The notes under the pieces: model-generated | Told to the model about the DNA's origin: nothing | Seen by the model: only the letters and a program-made list of their open reading frames with translations | Database searches by the model: none | In this document: piece by piece, positions 7,804-17,421 of the stretch | Layout: each line of letters opens with the position of its first letter | Position numbering within the stretch: position 1 is the first letter of the stretch | Made by a program: the position numbers and the translations under genes | DNA from: Flavobacteriales bacterium | Lineage (GTDB): Bacteria; Bacteroidota; Bacteroidia; Flavobacteriales_F; PHOS-HE28 | Assembly: GCA_026129465.1 (NCBI GenBank) | Contig: JAHCIA010000001.1 | Coordinates: forward strand, 2,431,964-2,495,963 | Length of the DNA stretch: 64,000 nt | Direction of reading: 5' to 3'

Positions 7804-9888
7804 TCAACGCACCACGTGCCACACCTGGCCAATAGGCCGGAACAGCGGGCGCAGTCTCCTCGTCTTCGCGGGATCGAGGGTGATGCTGGGTGACGTGTCA
7901 TCCACACCCTTCCATCCGGCGAATTCGTGGCCTGCGGCGGGTATCGCTTCAAAACGCAGCGGCACACCGGTTAGGCAGTGCAACTGCCGGGCCCCGGGCG
8001 ACAGGGCGAGTCCTTCGATGCGCAACTCGCCCATGGCGACGGGCGGCGCTTCCACCTCCATGCCGCGCTGCTTGTGGCCGGTGTGGTTGGCGAGGTGTCG
8101 CATCAAGTGCGCAGGACGCTGATCGATGAAGCCGCGCATGGCCGTGCGTGAAGCATCGGGCGACGGGTGCTCCAACTCCAGGTCCCAGCGGCGGTGGTCG
8201 GTCCAGAGTTCGTTGGCGTGCGCGCTGTGGATGCTGTCCACCATCGGGATGGCATGGTCCGGATGGAAGGCCGTGGCTTGCAGCGCAACAAGGCGCGCGA
8301 GGAGCTTCGGCGCCACTTGCGGATGCGTCAAAAGCCAGGGCACATAAGGTGTTTCCGGCAGATGAGCACCGGCCATGCGCGCCACGCTGTTCTCTTCCGG
8401 TGCGGCCCAAAGGTCCATGTCGAAGAGCACCCAGCGCCATCGGCCTCCGCTCACTGCCGGTCGATGCGCACGCACGTTGAGGTCGTGGTCTCCCCGTCCG
8501 GTCCACAGGTCGATACAGGCCAGATCGATCAAGCTGGCCAGATCGATCAACGCCTCCAAGGTGTCGATCGGTGCGCGTGAAACGATGGCCTGCTGCGCGC
8601 GGCGGAAATGCTTGGCGCTGCCGGCCACCTTGCGTGCGGCGGGGCCGGCCACCACCTCCACCGCTTCGGCGCCAAGCACCTGCCGGGACCATGCGGGATC
8701 CTTGGCGGGCATCCAGCGGTACAGGCCCCAGTAGCGGCCGTTGAGGTAGAGCGGCAAAGGTTCGGAGCATTGCACGTCCACGTCCAATCCGTAGCGCGTC
8801 ACCATCGTCTCCATCAGGCGGTTCCGCAAAAAAGCGTGCGGGCTGGCGTCCGCGCGCAGGATGCCTTCGCGCAGCTTGATGCCACCGGGCAAGGGCAACG
8901 CATCAGGGCCGCCATATCGATCGCGCGCGAAGAGCTTGAACGACCGCTTCGCCAGCCCGCGCGAGCCGCTGCCATGCAGCCGTGCACCAACAGGAGCAGG
9001 TGGCTTGCCGGGAATTTCCAGCATGGCCGCTCGCTCCCACGCCCGGCCCTGCCGCGTGTGGTTCGCCGACGTCCCCGGTCCGTAGATGCCCGAGTCGCCG
9101 TGCAGGTCCTCCGGCGGCATGCTCAGTGCGATGCAGGGACGACCACCGTTGCCGATGATGTAGGTGGCGTGCAGCTCCTCTCCGGGCAGGCGGTCATTCG
9201 CATAGGCCCTGGTGCGCAACACCGCGTTGCGCTCGATCGTGATCGGCGCGGTGTACAACATCGCATGCGGACCATCGGGACCACTGCCATCCAGCGTGTA
9301 GCGCGCTTCGCATCCCGGACAAGCATGCAGGACCACTTCCACCGGCGCCGGATGCTGACCGCCTGCCACGGAGGCCACAGGCGCTGGCGTCAAGCCCTTG
9401 CGCATATGATCGGTGGCATTGGCCGACCCCGGGGTCGGGGGATCGAAGAGACTCCATCCTCGCGCACCATCGGGCTGGCGGCCCATGGAAACATCGGCCG
9501 GCAATGCGGGCCAGGTGAATACATCCAGGATGGCAGTGCCATCGGCGGCCACCAGCAACAGCGTTCCGCCCGAGCGTGGCAGGCGGAAGGCCAGGTGATC
9601 CGGCCCCGGCTTCACCTGACCCGAAGCGAAGAGCAATGCGTGGTCCTTCGGCGGCACGATCCGCGATGCCTCGAAGACATGCACCCGGTCGCCCAGCGCC
9701 AGCCGCATGCCCCGCAGGTCCACCGGCCGGGCGCCGGCATTGTAGAGTTCCAGCAGGTCGGGACTGCGGCCCTGGCCATCGGTCCAACTGCCGCCGTTGG
9801 CGGGCAGCACCTCGTTGATGAGCAACTGCCCCGCGGCCGGAACCAGCCCGGCGCACAGCCATACCAGCAGGGTTGAAGCCGCTCTCAC
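7804..9888 (-). CDS. Secreted CotH-family protein with lamin-tail domain
   Basis: A 694-residue exported protein read from a GTG at 9888 (signal peptide to AAGQ). Order of domains: a lamin-tail-like domain ([29 protein letters not shown]; about 20-130), a chitobiase/FN3-like segment ([11 protein letters not shown]; about 185-245), then a CotH kinase-like core with [21 protein letters not shown] (about 305-325) and VLFDMDLW (about 485). A short repeat-like end follows ([12 protein letters not shown]). CotH proteins are atypical extracellular kinases; in Bacteroidota this domain set is common on large secreted proteins. The last residues ([10 protein letters not shown]) do not look like a T9SS signal. 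It is divergent from the next gene. Confidence 0.8.
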   Translation of the reverse strand: MRAASTLLVWLCAGLVPAAGQLLINEVLPANGGSWTDGQGRSPDLLELYNAGARPVDLRGMRLALGDRVHVFEASRIVPPKDHALLFASGQVKPGPDHLAFRLPRSGGTLLLVAADGTAILDVFTWPALPADVSMGRQPDGARGWSLFDPPTPGSANATDHMRKGLTPAPVASVAGGQHPAPVEVVLHACPGCEARYTLDGSGPDGPHAMLYTAPITIERNAVLRTRAYANDRLPGEELHATYIIGNGGRPCIALSMPPEDLHGDSGIYGPGTSANHTRQGRAWERAAMLEIPGKPPAPVGARLHGSGSRGLAKRSFKLFARDRYGGPDALPLPGGIKLREGILRADASPHAFLRNRLMETMVTRYGLDVDVQCSEPLPLYLNGRYWGLYRWMPAKDPAWSRQVLGAEAVEVVAGPAARKVAGSAKHFRRAQQAIVSRAPIDTLEALIDLASLIDLACIDLWTGRGDHDLNVRAHRPAVSGGRWRWVLFDMDLWAAPEENSVARMAGAHLPETPYVPWLLTHPQVAPKLLARLVALQATAFHPDHAIPMVDSIHSAHANELWTDHRRWDLELEHPSPDASRTAMRGFIDQRPAHLMRHLANHTGHKQRGMEVEAPPVAMGELRIEGLALSPGARQLHCLTGVPLRFEAIPAAGHEFAGWKGVDDTSPSITLDPAKTRRLRPLFRPIGQVWHVVR

Positions 9889-9892
9889 CGGC

Positions 9893-9900
9893 CGAAATTA
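9893..9900 (-). promoter_or_regulatory. -7 box directly before the CotH gene
   Basis: On the minus strand this reads TAATTTCG and ends only four bases before the GTG start. If it is used, the transcript would be leaderless or the true start lies further in. Confidence 0.4.
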
Positions 9901-9928
9901 GGGCGGACGCGCACCTTGCACCATCTTC

Positions 9929-11527
9929 GTGGATGACAACTCCCTATTGGAACAGGTGGTCATCAGACTCCCGCATGTGATCGTCGTCTCCGTCCTTTCC
10001 TGCGCGGCGTTCGCCCAGGAAGTGGATGTTCTTTGGAGCGCGACCTACGGTGGTACGCATGGCGACTGGCTGGATGACGTGAAGTGGTGTCCGGATGGCG
10101 GAGTCATTGCCGTTGGCAGAACGCTGTCCAACAACGGCGATGTGACCGGCAACCACGACCCTACCGAGCACCACATGGACATCTGGCTGGTGAAGCTTGA
10201 CAGTACCGGAGCATTGGAGTGGCAGGGCTGCTATGGCAGCCCCATGGTGGACTACCCCAGGCGCGTGGCTGTAGCCGCCGACGGCGGCTATTTCGTCGTG
10301 GGGACGGCCACGGTGAATGGCGGTGATGTGAGCGGATGCCACGGTGGCAAGGACGGCTGGATCTTCAAGACCGATCAAGCCGGGACGCTGGTCTGGCAGA
10401 ACTGCATCGGCGGCTCCGCGGATGACGAATTCTGGGATGTGGAAGCGCTGCCGGATGGTGGTGCGTTGATCCTGGGCTACACGTACTCCAACAATGGCGA
10501 CGTCTCCGGCCATACTGGTACGTCCACGGACGCCTTGCTGGTCCGTGTGGATGTGCACGGCACCATCATCTGGCAGCACTGTTTCGGCAACGACCAGGAA
10601 TATGGCCGCACCATGACCCGCACGCCGGATGGACACGTCACCATTCTGGGGGAGCGTTTGGGAAATGCCGGTTGTCCGTGGGGCGGTTATGAGCTCTGGG
10701 CGGCCAGTTTGAACGCGGCCGGGGTCCCGGTATGGACCACTTGCGCGGGTGGCAGTGGGCATGAATCCGCAAGGGGGATCGCCCGCACTGCGGATCATGG
10801 ATATGTGTTCGTAGGCGCATCCACTTCCACCGACCACCATGCCACGGGGAACCACGATCCCAGTGGATCCACTTGGGACATGTTCGTCGTACGAACGAAC
10901 AGCACAGGGGCCATTCTATGGTCCAAAATGCTCGGCGGAACAGGGAATGATGGCGCTGAGGATGTAGCGGTGCTCCCCGATGGGACCATCAGGGTCGTAG
11001 GCTGGACCAACTCGAACGATCACGACGTGTCGGGCAACCATGGGTCCAGGGATGTGTGGATCGTGGACCTGGACGATGGAGGTCAGATGCTGTGGTCGCA
11101 GAGTTTTGGTGGCTCCCTTTTCGATGAAGGCTGGGCGATGGATGTATCACCCACCGGAGCCACCGTCATTGGAGCACGATCCACCTCAAGCGATGGCGAC
11201 GTTCCAGGAACTCCCATGAACTGGATCGACTACTGGGTGTTCGCGATAGCGCCGAAGGACTTTACCACACATGGAGGACAACCCCTATCGGCAGGGCCTG
11301 ATATACAAGTGGCGTACGACCCTACCGCCGGGATACGGATCACCTGCGCCACACCGCTTCGCGGGAGAGTGTCGATCCTGGATGCCACCGGCCGGATGAT
11401 CCAGGAGACCGGCATGGACGGCACGGACCTGCACATGCCGGTTCCCGGCGTCGCTCCAGGGCTCTACTATCTGAGCATCACACACAGTGTTGGCAGGCGG
11501 GTGAAGAAGATGATGCTCTCGCCCTGA
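9929..11527 (+). CDS. T9SS-secreted beta-propeller-like repeat protein
   Basis: A 532-residue exported protein. A signal helix (VIVVSVLSCAAFAQ) is followed by seven or eight repeats of about 55 residues built on the pattern GG..D..WDV....DGG.I..G.T.S..GDVSG.HG, a WD-like/propeller layout common in Bacteroidota T9SS cargo. The end (about 450-532) has the type A Por-sorting plan: a beta-rich segment with VSILDATGRM, PGLYYLSI and a basic close VKKMMLSP. The ATG at 9929 gives a rather long polar lead; a GTG at 9956 (VVIRLPHVIVV) would give a more typical signal peptide. Role probably extracellular or surface-bound; ligand unknown. Confidence 0.82.
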   Translation: MDDNSLLEQVVIRLPHVIVVSVLSCAAFAQEVDVLWSATYGGTHGDWLDDVKWCPDGGVIAVGRTLSNNGDVTGNHDPTEHHMDIWLVKLDSTGALEWQGCYGSPMVDYPRRVAVAADGGYFVVGTATVNGGDVSGCHGGKDGWIFKTDQAGTLVWQNCIGGSADDEFWDVEALPDGGALILGYTYSNNGDVSGHTGTSTDALLVRVDVHGTIIWQHCFGNDQEYGRTMTRTPDGHVTILGERLGNAGCPWGGYELWAASLNAAGVPVWTTCAGGSGHESARGIARTADHGYVFVGASTSTDHHATGNHDPSGSTWDMFVVRTNSTGAILWSKMLGGTGNDGAEDVAVLPDGTIRVVGWTNSNDHDVSGNHGSRDVWIVDLDDGGQMLWSQSFGGSLFDEGWAMDVSPTGATVIGARSTSSDGDVPGTPMNWIDYWVFAIAPKDFTTHGGQPLSAGPDIQVAYDPTAGIRITCATPLRGRVSILDATGRMIQETGMDGTDLHMPVPGVAPGLYYLSITHSVGRRVKKMMLSP

Positions 11528-11636
11528 ATGGATCGCGCGACGCTGTGGCTCCGGCCATGCCCCGCCAGCCATCGGCGATCCGGAATATGCGGCCCTGCGC
11601 GATAGTTCGGAACTTCGTCCCCGCGTTCCCATCATC

Positions 11637-12947
11637 ATGACCGAGCAACTCACCCGCAGCCAGGAACTCATCGCCCGCCGCAAGGCCGCCATACCCAATG
11701 GCGTGGGCATGTTCAACTACGCCACCGCAGCCAGTGCCAGCGGCGCCGTCATCACCGACCTGGACGGCCGCGAACTGATCGACTTCGCCGGGGGCATCGG
11801 CGTGGTGAACGCCGGCCACTGCCCGCCACCCGTGGTAAAGGCCATCCAGGAGCAGGCGGAGAAATTCCTGCACGTCAGCTTCAACGTGGCCAGCTACGAG
11901 CCCTACATCGCCCTCTGCGAGAAGCTCAACGCGCTGCTGCCCCACGGCGGGCCCACCAAGACGATGCTGGTGAACACCGGTGCCGAAGCCGTGGAGAACG
12001 CCATCAAGATCGCCCGGCAAGCCACCAAGCGCCCCGGGGTGCTCTGCTTCACCGACGCCTTCCATGGCCGCAGCATGATGGCCATGACGCTCACCAGCAA
12101 GGTGGGCTACAAGCCGGATTGCGGCCCCTTCGCACCGGAGGTCTACCGTACGCAGTACCCCAATTTCTACCGCTACGGCGCAGGACGCAGCGAGGCGGAA
12201 TTCGTCAAGGCCGAGCTGCATCGCTTGGAGGAACTCTCCCACAACACGGTGGACCCCAAGCAGCTGGCCTGCGTGATCATCGAACTGGTGCAGGGCGAAG
12301 GCGGTTTCAACGTGGCGCCCAAGGGTTATGTGGAGGGTATGCGGAAGTGGTGCGATCAGCACGGCATCCTGCTGATCTTCGACGAGGTGCAGGCGGGCTT
12401 CGGCCGCACTGGTGCGTGGAGCGCCTTTGAGCATTTCGGCGTGGTGCCCGACCTGAGCACTTGGGCGAAGAGCTTGGGCAGCGGCATGCCCATTGGCTGT
12501 GTGATGGGCAAGGCGGAGATCATGGACAAGGCCGGCCCCAGCAGCATAGGCGGCACCTACATCGGCAACCCGGTGAGCTGTGCAGCGGCGCTGGCCACGA
12601 TCCAGTACATGGAGGAGATCGACATCAATGCCAAGGGTAGGCACGTGGGCGACGTGATCCGCAAGCGTTTCGAGAAGATGAAGGCCAAACACGCCTGCAT
12701 CGGCGAGGTGCGCGGCCTGGGCGCCATGATCGCCATGGAGTTCGTGAAGGACCATGACCCCCTGCAGCCCGACGCCGAGACCTGCACCGCGCTGATGAAC
12801 GCCTGTGCCAAACGCGACCTTATCGTGATCACGGCCGGCACCGACAAGAACGTGATCCGTGTGCTCAGTCCGCTGGTGATCGGCGATGAGCTGCTCAACA
12901 AGGGGCTGGACATCATGGAGGAGGAATTGGACAGGATCGCGGGGTAG
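11637..12947 (+). CDS. gabT: 4-aminobutyrate-type (class III) aminotransferase
   Basis: A 436-residue class III PLP aminotransferase close to GabT. Visible motifs: NAGHCPPPVVKAI, the phosphate-binding NTGAEAVENAIKIAR near residue 115, FHGRS, IFDEVQAGFGRTG with the cofactor Asp near 247, and PLP-lysine Lys278 in TWAKSLGSG. The enzyme would move the amino group of GABA or a related omega-amino acid or diamine to 2-oxoglutarate. It heads a run of six plus-strand genes that includes an Orn/Lys/Arg decarboxylase, which suggests amines as substrates. A heptad-repeat hairpin fills the gap to the next gene. The omega-substrate is inferred, not proven. Confidence 0.88.
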   Translation: MTEQLTRSQELIARRKAAIPNGVGMFNYATAASASGAVITDLDGRELIDFAGGIGVVNAGHCPPPVVKAIQEQAEKFLHVSFNVASYEPYIALCEKLNALLPHGGPTKTMLVNTGAEAVENAIKIARQATKRPGVLCFTDAFHGRSMMAMTLTSKVGYKPDCGPFAPEVYRTQYPNFYRYGAGRSEAEFVKAELHRLEELSHNTVDPKQLACVIIELVQGEGGFNVAPKGYVEGMRKWCDQHGILLIFDEVQAGFGRTGAWSAFEHFGVVPDLSTWAKSLGSGMPIGCVMGKAEIMDKAGPSSIGGTYIGNPVSCAAALATIQYMEEIDINAKGRHVGDVIRKRFEKMKAKHACIGEVRGLGAMIAMEFVKDHDPLQPDAETCTALMNACAKRDLIVITAGTDKNVIRVLSPLVIGDELLNKGLDIMEEELDRIAG

Positions 12948-12955
12948 TAACCGGT

Positions 12956-13043
12956 CGTTAGTTGTCGGTTGCCAGGCCTCCGTCGCGATCGCGTCACGCT
13001 GGCACCACTGACAACGGACAACCGAGGCCTGACAACTGAACGA
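12956..13043. repeat. Heptad-repeat hairpin element (family C)
   Basis: The whole gap between the aminotransferase and the amidase is an inverted repeat made of 7-base units. The right side reads CCACTGA, CAACGGA, CAACCGA, GGCCTGA, CAACTGA in direct succession (from about 13003). The left arm is the complement (AGTTGTC, GGTTGCC, AGGCCTC from 12960). The same units recur in frame inside lipB at 26408-26438. It is not coding and could act as a terminator, RNA structure or mobile repeat. Confidence 0.7.
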
Positions 13044-13045
13044 GC

Positions 13046-14026
13046 ATGAAGCCCTTCTCAATAGCCGGCATCCAGATGCGCGTGAGCGCCTCCTACAGCA
13101 ACGTGGAGGCCATGAAGCTGAAGCTGGACATCGTGATGAACATCTACCCCTGGGTGGACATGGTGTTGTTCAGCGAGCTGGCACCTTACGGGCCGCTCAC
13201 GCATCACGCGCTCACACGGATCGAGGACTTCGAGGAGCAGATGCAGGCCATGGCGCGCAAGCACAAGATCTGGCTGTTGCCGGGCAGCGTGTTCGAGAAG
13301 GACGCCGAGGGCCGGATCTACAACACCGCCAGCGTGATCGACCCCGAAGGCAACGTGGTGGCGCGCTACCGCAAGATGTTCCCCTTCTACCCTTATGAAG
13401 TGGGCGTGACGCCGGGCAGTGGATTCTGCGTGTTCGACATCCCGGACGTGGGGCGCTTCGGGGTGAGCATCTGCTACGACATGTGGTTCCCCGAGACCAC
13501 ACGCACCCTGGCCGTGATGGGCGCCGAGGTGATCCTGCACCCCACGCTCACCGGCACCATCGACCGCGAGATCGAGCTGAGCATCGCACGCGCCAGTGCG
13601 GCGATCAACCAGTGCTACTTCTTCGACATCAACGGCCTGGACGCCGGTGGAAGCGGACGCAGCATCGTGTGCGGTCCGGAGGGGCGTGTGTTGTACCAGG
13701 CCGACAACAACGAGGAGATCATCCCCATCGAGATCAACATGGAGAAGGTGCGCCGCAGCCGCGAACTGGGCGTGCTGCGCCTGGGCCAGCCGTTGAAGAG
13801 CTTCCGCGACAACATCAGCGACTTCGAGATCTACCAGAAAGGCGCGCAACTGCCTTACCTCGACAGCCTCGGTCCGCTGATCAAGCCCAAGCGCGTGAAG
13901 GAGTTGGGCGATCTGCAGATCCAGGAGGAGACCGGCACGCCGGGCAAGCCCACCTTCGTACCGAGCATCAGGCCCCACCAGCCGGGACACCCACCGGCAA
14001 CCACCACCACCGATATCACCGACTAG
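13046..14026 (+). CDS. Nitrilase-superfamily carbon-nitrogen hydrolase
   Basis: A 326-residue nitrilase-fold amidase. The catalytic triad is visible: Glu44 in LFSELAPYG, Lys110 in RYRKMFPFYP and Cys143 in GVSICYDMWFPE. Family members split or make C-N bonds in amides, nitriles or N-carbamoyl compounds; several act in polyamine and arginine-derived amine routes (for example N-carbamoylputrescine amidase). The extended C-terminal 40 residues (Thr/Pro-rich, ending TTTDITD) are unlike the core. It is followed 11 bases later by the VOC gene, so the two are probably co-transcribed. Exact substrate unknown. Confidence 0.85.
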   Translation: MKPFSIAGIQMRVSASYSNVEAMKLKLDIVMNIYPWVDMVLFSELAPYGPLTHHALTRIEDFEEQMQAMARKHKIWLLPGSVFEKDAEGRIYNTASVIDPEGNVVARYRKMFPFYPYEVGVTPGSGFCVFDIPDVGRFGVSICYDMWFPETTRTLAVMGAEVILHPTLTGTIDREIELSIARASAAINQCYFFDINGLDAGGSGRSIVCGPEGRVLYQADNNEEIIPIEINMEKVRRSRELGVLRLGQPLKSFRDNISDFEIYQKGAQLPYLDSLGPLIKPKRVKELGDLQIQEETGTPGKPTFVPSIRPHQPGHPPATTTTDITD

Positions 14027-14037
14027 CAAGACCTACC

Positions 14038-14562
14038 ATGGGATCCACCGCCAAACCCGCATCGCGCAAGGCCGCCGCACCGAAGGAATACGTCAGCTGG
14101 TTCGAGATACCCGCCTACGACCTCGGGCGCGCCAAGATCTTCTTCGACCATGTCTTCGGCATCAACATGGACACGCACCATGCGGGCGAATATGCCATGG
14201 CCTACTTCCCTCCGAACGGCTCATCGGGCGGTGCGGTGGTGCAGGGTCCGGGTTGCATACCCAGCGACTGCGGCGCGCTGATCTATTTGAACGCAGGTGA
14301 AGACCTGGACGGGATGCTTTCCCGGGCGGAAGAGGCCGGAGGCCGCGTGGTGATGGGCCGCACGCTTATCAGCGAGAATGCCGGGTCCTTCGCCCTGATC
14401 GTGGACAGCGAAGGCAACCGGCTGGCGCTGCATGAGAAACCGAACGCGGCCACCAGGCCCGTGGCCAGCAAGGCTGGTGCGAAGGCCGGCGCGCCCAGGA
14501 CGAAGAAAGCCACGGTGAAGAGGAAAGCGGCACCGAAGAAAGTGGCCGGCAAGAAGCGGTAG
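14038..14562 (+). CDS. VOC-family (glyoxalase/bleomycin-resistance fold) protein with basic tail
   Basis: A 174-residue protein. The core (about 18-140) has the VOC plan: WFEIPAYDLGRAKIFFDHVFG at the start, YFPPNGSSGGAVVQG in the middle and LIVDSEGNRLALHE as the last strand with its metal-type Glu. The first 16 residues (AKPASRKAAAPK) and the last 35 (Lys/Ala/Pro-rich, ending KKVAGKKR) are low-complexity and strongly basic, like histone H1 or AlgP tails. The next-but-one gene product also has such a tail. The catalytic role is unknown; VOC proteins range from glyoxalases to dioxygenases and binding proteins. Confidence 0.8.
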   Translation: MGSTAKPASRKAAAPKEYVSWFEIPAYDLGRAKIFFDHVFGINMDTHHAGEYAMAYFPPNGSSGGAVVQGPGCIPSDCGALIYLNAGEDLDGMLSRAEEAGGRVVMGRTLISENAGSFALIVDSEGNRLALHEKPNAATRPVASKAGAKAGAPRTKKATVKRKAAPKKVAGKKR

Positions 14563-14601
14563 GCCGGCCTGCTGTGCTGGCGGCCGCGATACGGCGCTTC
14601 C

Positions 14602-14609
14602 TACCTTTC
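14602..14609 (+). promoter_or_regulatory. Possible -7 box before the decarboxylase
   Basis: TACCTTTC, 17 bases before the ATG at 14627, is a one-off match to TAnnTTTG. It is weaker than the others. Confidence 0.25.
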
Positions 14610-14626
14610 CGCCTCTGCGCATCCGC

Positions 14627-17362
14627 ATGGCCGACCACGCCCAAGCCCATTTCAACGCCTCGCGCCTGCGCACCTACACGTGGGACCGCCTGAAGCTGGC
14701 CACCGAGCAGCTCGCCAACGCCTCGGCGAAACCGGCACGCAAGGAAGCCGAACAGCAAGTGGAGCTGCTCCTCCAGGACCTGGAGGTCATCGAGCGCTAC
14801 TGGGCCTACCCCGGCTGCGAGGCCGTGCGCGAGTTGCGCGGGCTTTTGACCGAAGCGAAGTACAACACGCTGGAACAATCCGTGGCCCAGCGCGTGCGCA
14901 CCCTGGTCAGCGGCGCCTTCCGCAGCGAACCCGGCCTGCACGCCGATCACGCCGGCGACGAGGAGGAAGGCCGTCCGCGGCCCAAATACTTCGAGGTGCT
15001 CTTCGTGGACGAACTGGACGATGCCGAAACGCAGGACCTGAAACGCCGCCTGGCCGAGGCCCGCGACCCGCACGATCCCTTCGTGTACGACGCGATCGTG
15101 GTGCCGACGGTGCAGGACGCCTTGATCGCCCTGCTCTTCAACCCCAACATCCAGGCCTGTGTGGCGCGCTATGGCATCCCCTTCCCGTCGCCGAACATCA
15201 AGGGTCTGCTCAGCGAATACACCCGCGCCATCCAGGACATGGACCTCAGCGGTGTGCCCAAGGCCGACATGGGCCCCATGCTGGGCCGCATCATGCGCTG
15301 GTTCCGACCCGAGGTGGACCGCTACTACGTCACGGACACCCCGGTGATCGACCTGAAGGACAAGACCGTGCAGACCTTCCGCCGGATCTTCTACCGGCAG
15401 GAGGACCTCAAGGAACTGCACCTGCACATCCTGCGCGGTATCCAGGAGAAGTACGACACGCCCTTCTTCACCGCGCTCACCGAATACAGCCGCCGGCCCA
15501 TGGGCGTGTTCCACGCCATGCCGGTGAGCCGCGGCAACAGCGTGTTCAAGAGCCGCTGGATCCAGGACTTCGGCGAGTTCTACGGCCGCAACCTCTTCCT
15601 TGCCGAGACCAGCAGCACCACCGGCGGCCTCGACTCGCTGCTGCAGCCCACGGGTCCATTGAAGAAGGCGCAGGAACTGGCCGCACGTGCCTTCGGGGCG
15701 CGGCAGACCTTCTTCGCCACCAACGGCACCAGCACCAGCAACAAGGTGGTGCTGCAGGCGCTGATCGAACCCGGCGACCTGGTGCTCATCGACCGCGATT
15801 GCCACAAGAGCCACCACTACGGCATGGCCCTCTGCGGCGCCTACCCCGTGTACCTGGACAGCTATCCCCTGCCGGATTTCAGCATGTACGGCGCCGTACC
15901 GCTGGAGCACATCCGAGAGAAGCTGTTGGAGCTGAAACGCGCCGGCCGCCTGGACAAGGTGAAGATGCTGCTGCTCACCAACAGCACCTTCGATGGTGTG
16001 GTGTACAACGTGCAGCGCGTGATGGAGGAGGTGCTGGCCATCAAGCCGGACATGGTCTTCCTGTGGGACGAGGCCTGGTACGCCTTCGCGGGCTTCAGCT
16101 ACCTCTTCAAGCAGCGCACCGCCATGTACAGCGCCGCGCGCCTGCACCGCCGCTACCACAGCCCGGAGTACCGCGAGGAGTACGCCGCGCACATCGCCAC
16201 CCTCAAGCCGGGTGGAACACCTCGCATGCCCGATCCGGACAAGGTGCGCATCCGCACCTACGCCACGCAGAGCACGCACAAGACGCTCACCTCGCTTCGG
16301 CAGGGCAGCATGATCCACATCTGGGACGAGGACTACAAGCGCCTGGTGGAGGACGCCTTCCACGAGGCGTACATGACGCACACCAGCACCTCGCCCAACT
16401 ACCAGATCCTCGCCAGCCTGGACATCGGCAGGCGGCAGGTGGAGTTCGAGGGCTACGAGCTGGTGGAGAAGGCCGCCGAGCTGGGCATGCTGCTGCGCCG
16501 CAAGATCAACGACCACCCCAAGCTGCGGAAGTACTTCGACATCGTCACCATCGAGGACCTCATTCCGGAGCAATACCGCCCCAGCGGCTTGAAGGAATAC
16601 TACACCGCCGGCAAGGGCTGGAACCGGATCGAGGAGGCCTGGGCGAAGGACGAGTTCGTGGTGGACCCCACCAAGATCAACCTCTATGTGGGCAAGACCG
16701 GCGTGGACGGCGACACGTTCAAGAACCGGTACCTGATGGACAAGCACGGGATCCAGATCAACAAGACCTCGCGCAACTCGGTGCTGTTCATGACCAACAT
16801 CGGCACCACGCGCGGCAGCGTGGCCTACCTGATCCGCGTGCTGCTCAGCATCGCCGACGAACTGGAGGAGCGCGTGCAGGCCATGAGCTTCGCGGAGAAG
16901 AAGGTGCATCTGGCACGCATCCGCAGCCTTACCCAGGAGGTGCCGCCGTTGCCCGACTTCAGTCGCTTCCACGACAGTTTCCGCGCCGTGCCCAACGTGC
17001 CCGGCGGCAACCTGCGCGAGGCCTTCTTCCTGGCCTACAAAGAGGAGCACTGCGAATATGTGAAGCTGCACGACTGTCCTGCCGTATTGCGCGGCGGGCG
17101 CCAACTCGTCTCGGCCAACTTCGTCATCCCCTACCCCCCCGGCTTCCCCGTGCTGGTGCCCGGCCAGATCATCAGCGAGGGGATCCTGGACTTCCTCATC
17201 GCCCTGGACGTGAAGGAGATCCACGGCTACCGCGCCGAGCTGGGCCTGCGCGTCTTCGCCGATGCGGCGCTGAAGCGCAAGATGACGGGGACGGCACTCG
17301 GCGGCGCACGGGCGACAGCGATGGGCAATGGAGGAGGTGCGGCGCGAAGGGGGAAGGTGTAG
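14627..17362 (+). CDS. Orn/Lys/Arg decarboxylase family PLP enzyme
   Basis: A 911-residue fold-type I decarboxylase of the OKR group (AdiA/CadA/SpeF-like, usual length 710-760, so about 150 longer). The PLP lysine is Lys552 in TYATQSTHKTLTSLRQG, a classic family motif; the FATNGTSTSNKVV phosphate loop (about 365-378) and the aspartate in MVFLWDEAWYAF (about 470-482) are present. The N-terminal 280 residues are alpha-rich and carry a wing-like region, DDAETQDLKRRL. The reaction would turn arginine, ornithine or lysine into agmatine, putrescine or cadaverine. The family is recognised, the substrate is not. The 5' gap is 64 bases; the following gene is 59 bases away in the same direction. Confidence 0.9.
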   Translation: MADHAQAHFNASRLRTYTWDRLKLATEQLANASAKPARKEAEQQVELLLQDLEVIERYWAYPGCEAVRELRGLLTEAKYNTLEQSVAQRVRTLVSGAFRSEPGLHADHAGDEEEGRPRPKYFEVLFVDELDDAETQDLKRRLAEARDPHDPFVYDAIVVPTVQDALIALLFNPNIQACVARYGIPFPSPNIKGLLSEYTRAIQDMDLSGVPKADMGPMLGRIMRWFRPEVDRYYVTDTPVIDLKDKTVQTFRRIFYRQEDLKELHLHILRGIQEKYDTPFFTALTEYSRRPMGVFHAMPVSRGNSVFKSRWIQDFGEFYGRNLFLAETSSTTGGLDSLLQPTGPLKKAQELAARAFGARQTFFATNGTSTSNKVVLQALIEPGDLVLIDRDCHKSHHYGMALCGAYPVYLDSYPLPDFSMYGAVPLEHIREKLLELKRAGRLDKVKMLLLTNSTFDGVVYNVQRVMEEVLAIKPDMVFLWDEAWYAFAGFSYLFKQRTAMYSAARLHRRYHSPEYREEYAAHIATLKPGGTPRMPDPDKVRIRTYATQSTHKTLTSLRQGSMIHIWDEDYKRLVEDAFHEAYMTHTSTSPNYQILASLDIGRRQVEFEGYELVEKAAELGMLLRRKINDHPKLRKYFDIVTIEDLIPEQYRPSGLKEYYTAGKGWNRIEEAWAKDEFVVDPTKINLYVGKTGVDGDTFKNRYLMDKHGIQINKTSRNSVLFMTNIGTTRGSVAYLIRVLLSIADELEERVQAMSFAEKKVHLARIRSLTQEVPPLPDFSRFHDSFRAVPNVPGGNLREAFFLAYKEEHCEYVKLHDCPAVLRGGRQLVSANFVIPYPPGFPVLVPGQIISEGILDFLIALDVKEIHGYRAELGLRVFADAALKRKMTGTALGGARATAMGNGGGAARRGKV

Positions 17363-17391
17363 GGGCCAGGTATCCTTACGCCATCGCCTGC

Positions 17392-17399
17392 TACCTTGG
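17392..17399 (+). promoter_or_regulatory. -7 box ahead of the ATP-grasp gene
   Basis: TACCTTGG lies 22 bases before the ATG at 17422. The T-to-G change in the last pair makes it a near match to TAnnTTyG. The lpxD box is identical. Confidence 0.35.
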
Positions 17400-17421
17400 C
17401 CCTGTAGTACCAAGCATTCCC

